Of a DNA stretch of 7,841 nucleotides, positions 7,091 to 7,841 are shown piece after piece. Origin of the DNA: Pedosphaera sp. (GTDB lineage Bacteria > Verrucomicrobiota > Verrucomicrobiia > Limisphaerales > SXTU01); assembly GCA_009695395.1 (NCBI GenBank), contig SIBB01000153.1:1-7841 (forward strand), written 5' to 3'. The notes beneath the pieces were generated by a model. That model saw only the letters and a list, made by a program, of their open reading frames with translations, was not told where the DNA came from and did no database searches. Position 1 is the stretch's first letter; each line of letters begins with the position of its first letter. The position numbers were made by a program, and so were the translations under genes.

Positions 7091-7841
7091 TTAGTCGATG
7101 TAGACAAACTCGTTCGCGTTCAGCAGCACGTGGCAGAAGTCGGCCATTGCGGCGGCGCGGCTGCTGGCGGTGGCTTTCGCGCCGGTGGGCTTGAGCTGGA
7201 TGTCGTTGGCGTGCTTGGTGGCGTCCTTGAACGCGCTGGGCTTGGATTCAAACTGCCACAGTCCAACAGTCGCCTCAGTCACAGATGCCTCGGCCCCGAG
7301 CAGTAATTCCTCCTGCTTCAGAGCTCCGGTCGAGAAGCGCACGTCGTCGAGCATGCCGTCGAAGCCACCGCCCTTCCCGGCGCGACCACCAAGGTTGAGC
7401 GCGAGCGGATTCGTGAAACCGCCGGTGATTTTGTGCGGCACCTTGGCGACGGAGAGCGGTTCGTCGTCGTTGGACAAGTCCTTCACGTAGAAGAAGACTT
7501 CGCCGGGCGTCGTCGCGGTGGCGAGCTTCACGGTGGCGGCGACGGCGTAGGGTTTGGCGAGCGCGAGGACTTGGTCGGAGAAGATGGCGTCCTCGCCGAA
7601 GCTGCCGTCCTGCTTCACGCCCATGATTTGGAGCACGAGCGTGCGGGGCTTCCGGCGCGAGCCATCGCCGGTGAGCGCAAAACCCCAGCCGGGCTTCTTG
7701 GAATCACCGCTCCACTTCGCGGCGATGGTGCGGACGGCGGCGGTGGCGTCCACCGTGCGCGCGAGGATGTTCGCCTCAATGGTGAAGTCACCGGTCGGGA
7801 AGCTCGGGCTATCGGGCACGGCAAGCGCGTCACCGCCCATG
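7091..7841 (-). CDS. LamG domain protein with PSD1 (DUF1553)-type C-terminal tail, N-terminus outside the window
   Basis: An open frame entering from the right edge; 249 residues are visible when counted from the codon ending at 7838. Residues about 5-200 form a concanavalin A/LamG-like beta-sandwich: FTIEANILART (19-29), GWGFALTGDG (51-60), FFYVKD (116-121), LNLGGRAGKGGGFDGMLDDV (149-168, a typical 'G....f.G.iDdVr' strand) and VGLWQFE (192-198). The last residues, ADFCHVLLNANEFVYID (233-249), match the conserved end of PSD1/DUF1553 proteins, which usually also carry a cytochrome-like PSCyt domain and DUF1549 upstream; those parts would lie beyond the window. LamG folds commonly bind carbohydrate or protein, so an envelope role with the DUF1501 protein encoded five bases downstream is plausible. 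The Met at 7838-7840 is internal, not a real start. The domain call is fairly sure; the full architecture is inferred. Confidence 0.85.
   Translation of the reverse strand, partial: MGGDALAVPDSPSFPTGDFTIEANILARTVDATAAVRTIAAKWSGDSKKPGWGFALTGDGSRRKPRTLVLQIMGVKQDGSFGEDAIFSDQVLALAKPYAVAATVKLATATTPGEVFFYVKDLSNDDEPLSVAKVPHKITGGFTNPLALNLGGRAGKGGGFDGMLDDVRFSTGALKQEELLLGAEASVTEATVGLWQFESKPSAFKDATKHANDIQLKPTGAKATASSRAAAMADFCHVLLNANEFVYID

Overview
The window is a GC-rich chromosomal stretch. Every gene I can support lies on the minus strand and is described below in transcription order, from high to low coordinates. The gene content points to the Planctomycetota/Verrucomicrobiota (PVC) group, most likely Verrucomicrobiota. 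A protein with a LamG domain and a PSD1-type tail is followed directly by a Tat-exported DUF1501 protein, a pair seen in many copies in these phyla. No start in the window has a convincing Shine-Dalgarno sequence, and one short intergenic gap carries a degenerate 7-base tandem repeat. The phylum is inferred from gene families; there is no rRNA or other marker gene here.

Region A (about 5640-7841) holds a two-gene unit. The first gene is the C-terminal part of a LamG/PSD1-type protein, cut by the right window edge. Five bases after its stop comes a complete DUF1501 protein (481 aa) of the alkaline-phosphatase/sulfatase-like fold, with a twin-arginine signal. Their substrate is unknown.

Region B (5439-5639) is a 201-base gap. 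It must hold the promoter of the next unit if that unit is transcribed separately, but I see no strong promoter and only a weak hairpin.

Region C (about 1-5438) is a tight five-gene cluster: an HtrA/DegP-type periplasmic serine protease with two PDZ domains; an ABC ATPase whose ATG overlaps the protease stop (ATGA); a six-segment ABC-2 permease of the GldF type; a GldG-type membrane-anchored protein; and a DUF4340 protein with a GTG start, cut by the left edge. The last four form the Gld-like ABC module: ATPase and permease in the inner membrane, with two large anchored proteins facing the periplasm. In Flavobacterium the related GldA/GldF/GldG proteins are needed for gliding, but here the transported substrate is unknown. 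The most interesting point is the coupling of an intact HtrA protease to this module, which suggests, without proving it, a role in envelope protein quality control or processing linked to the transporter.

There are no RNA genes, CRISPR arrays, insertion sequences or integrases that I can see. The long plus-strand reading frames (for example 847-3579) are antisense shadows of the real genes.
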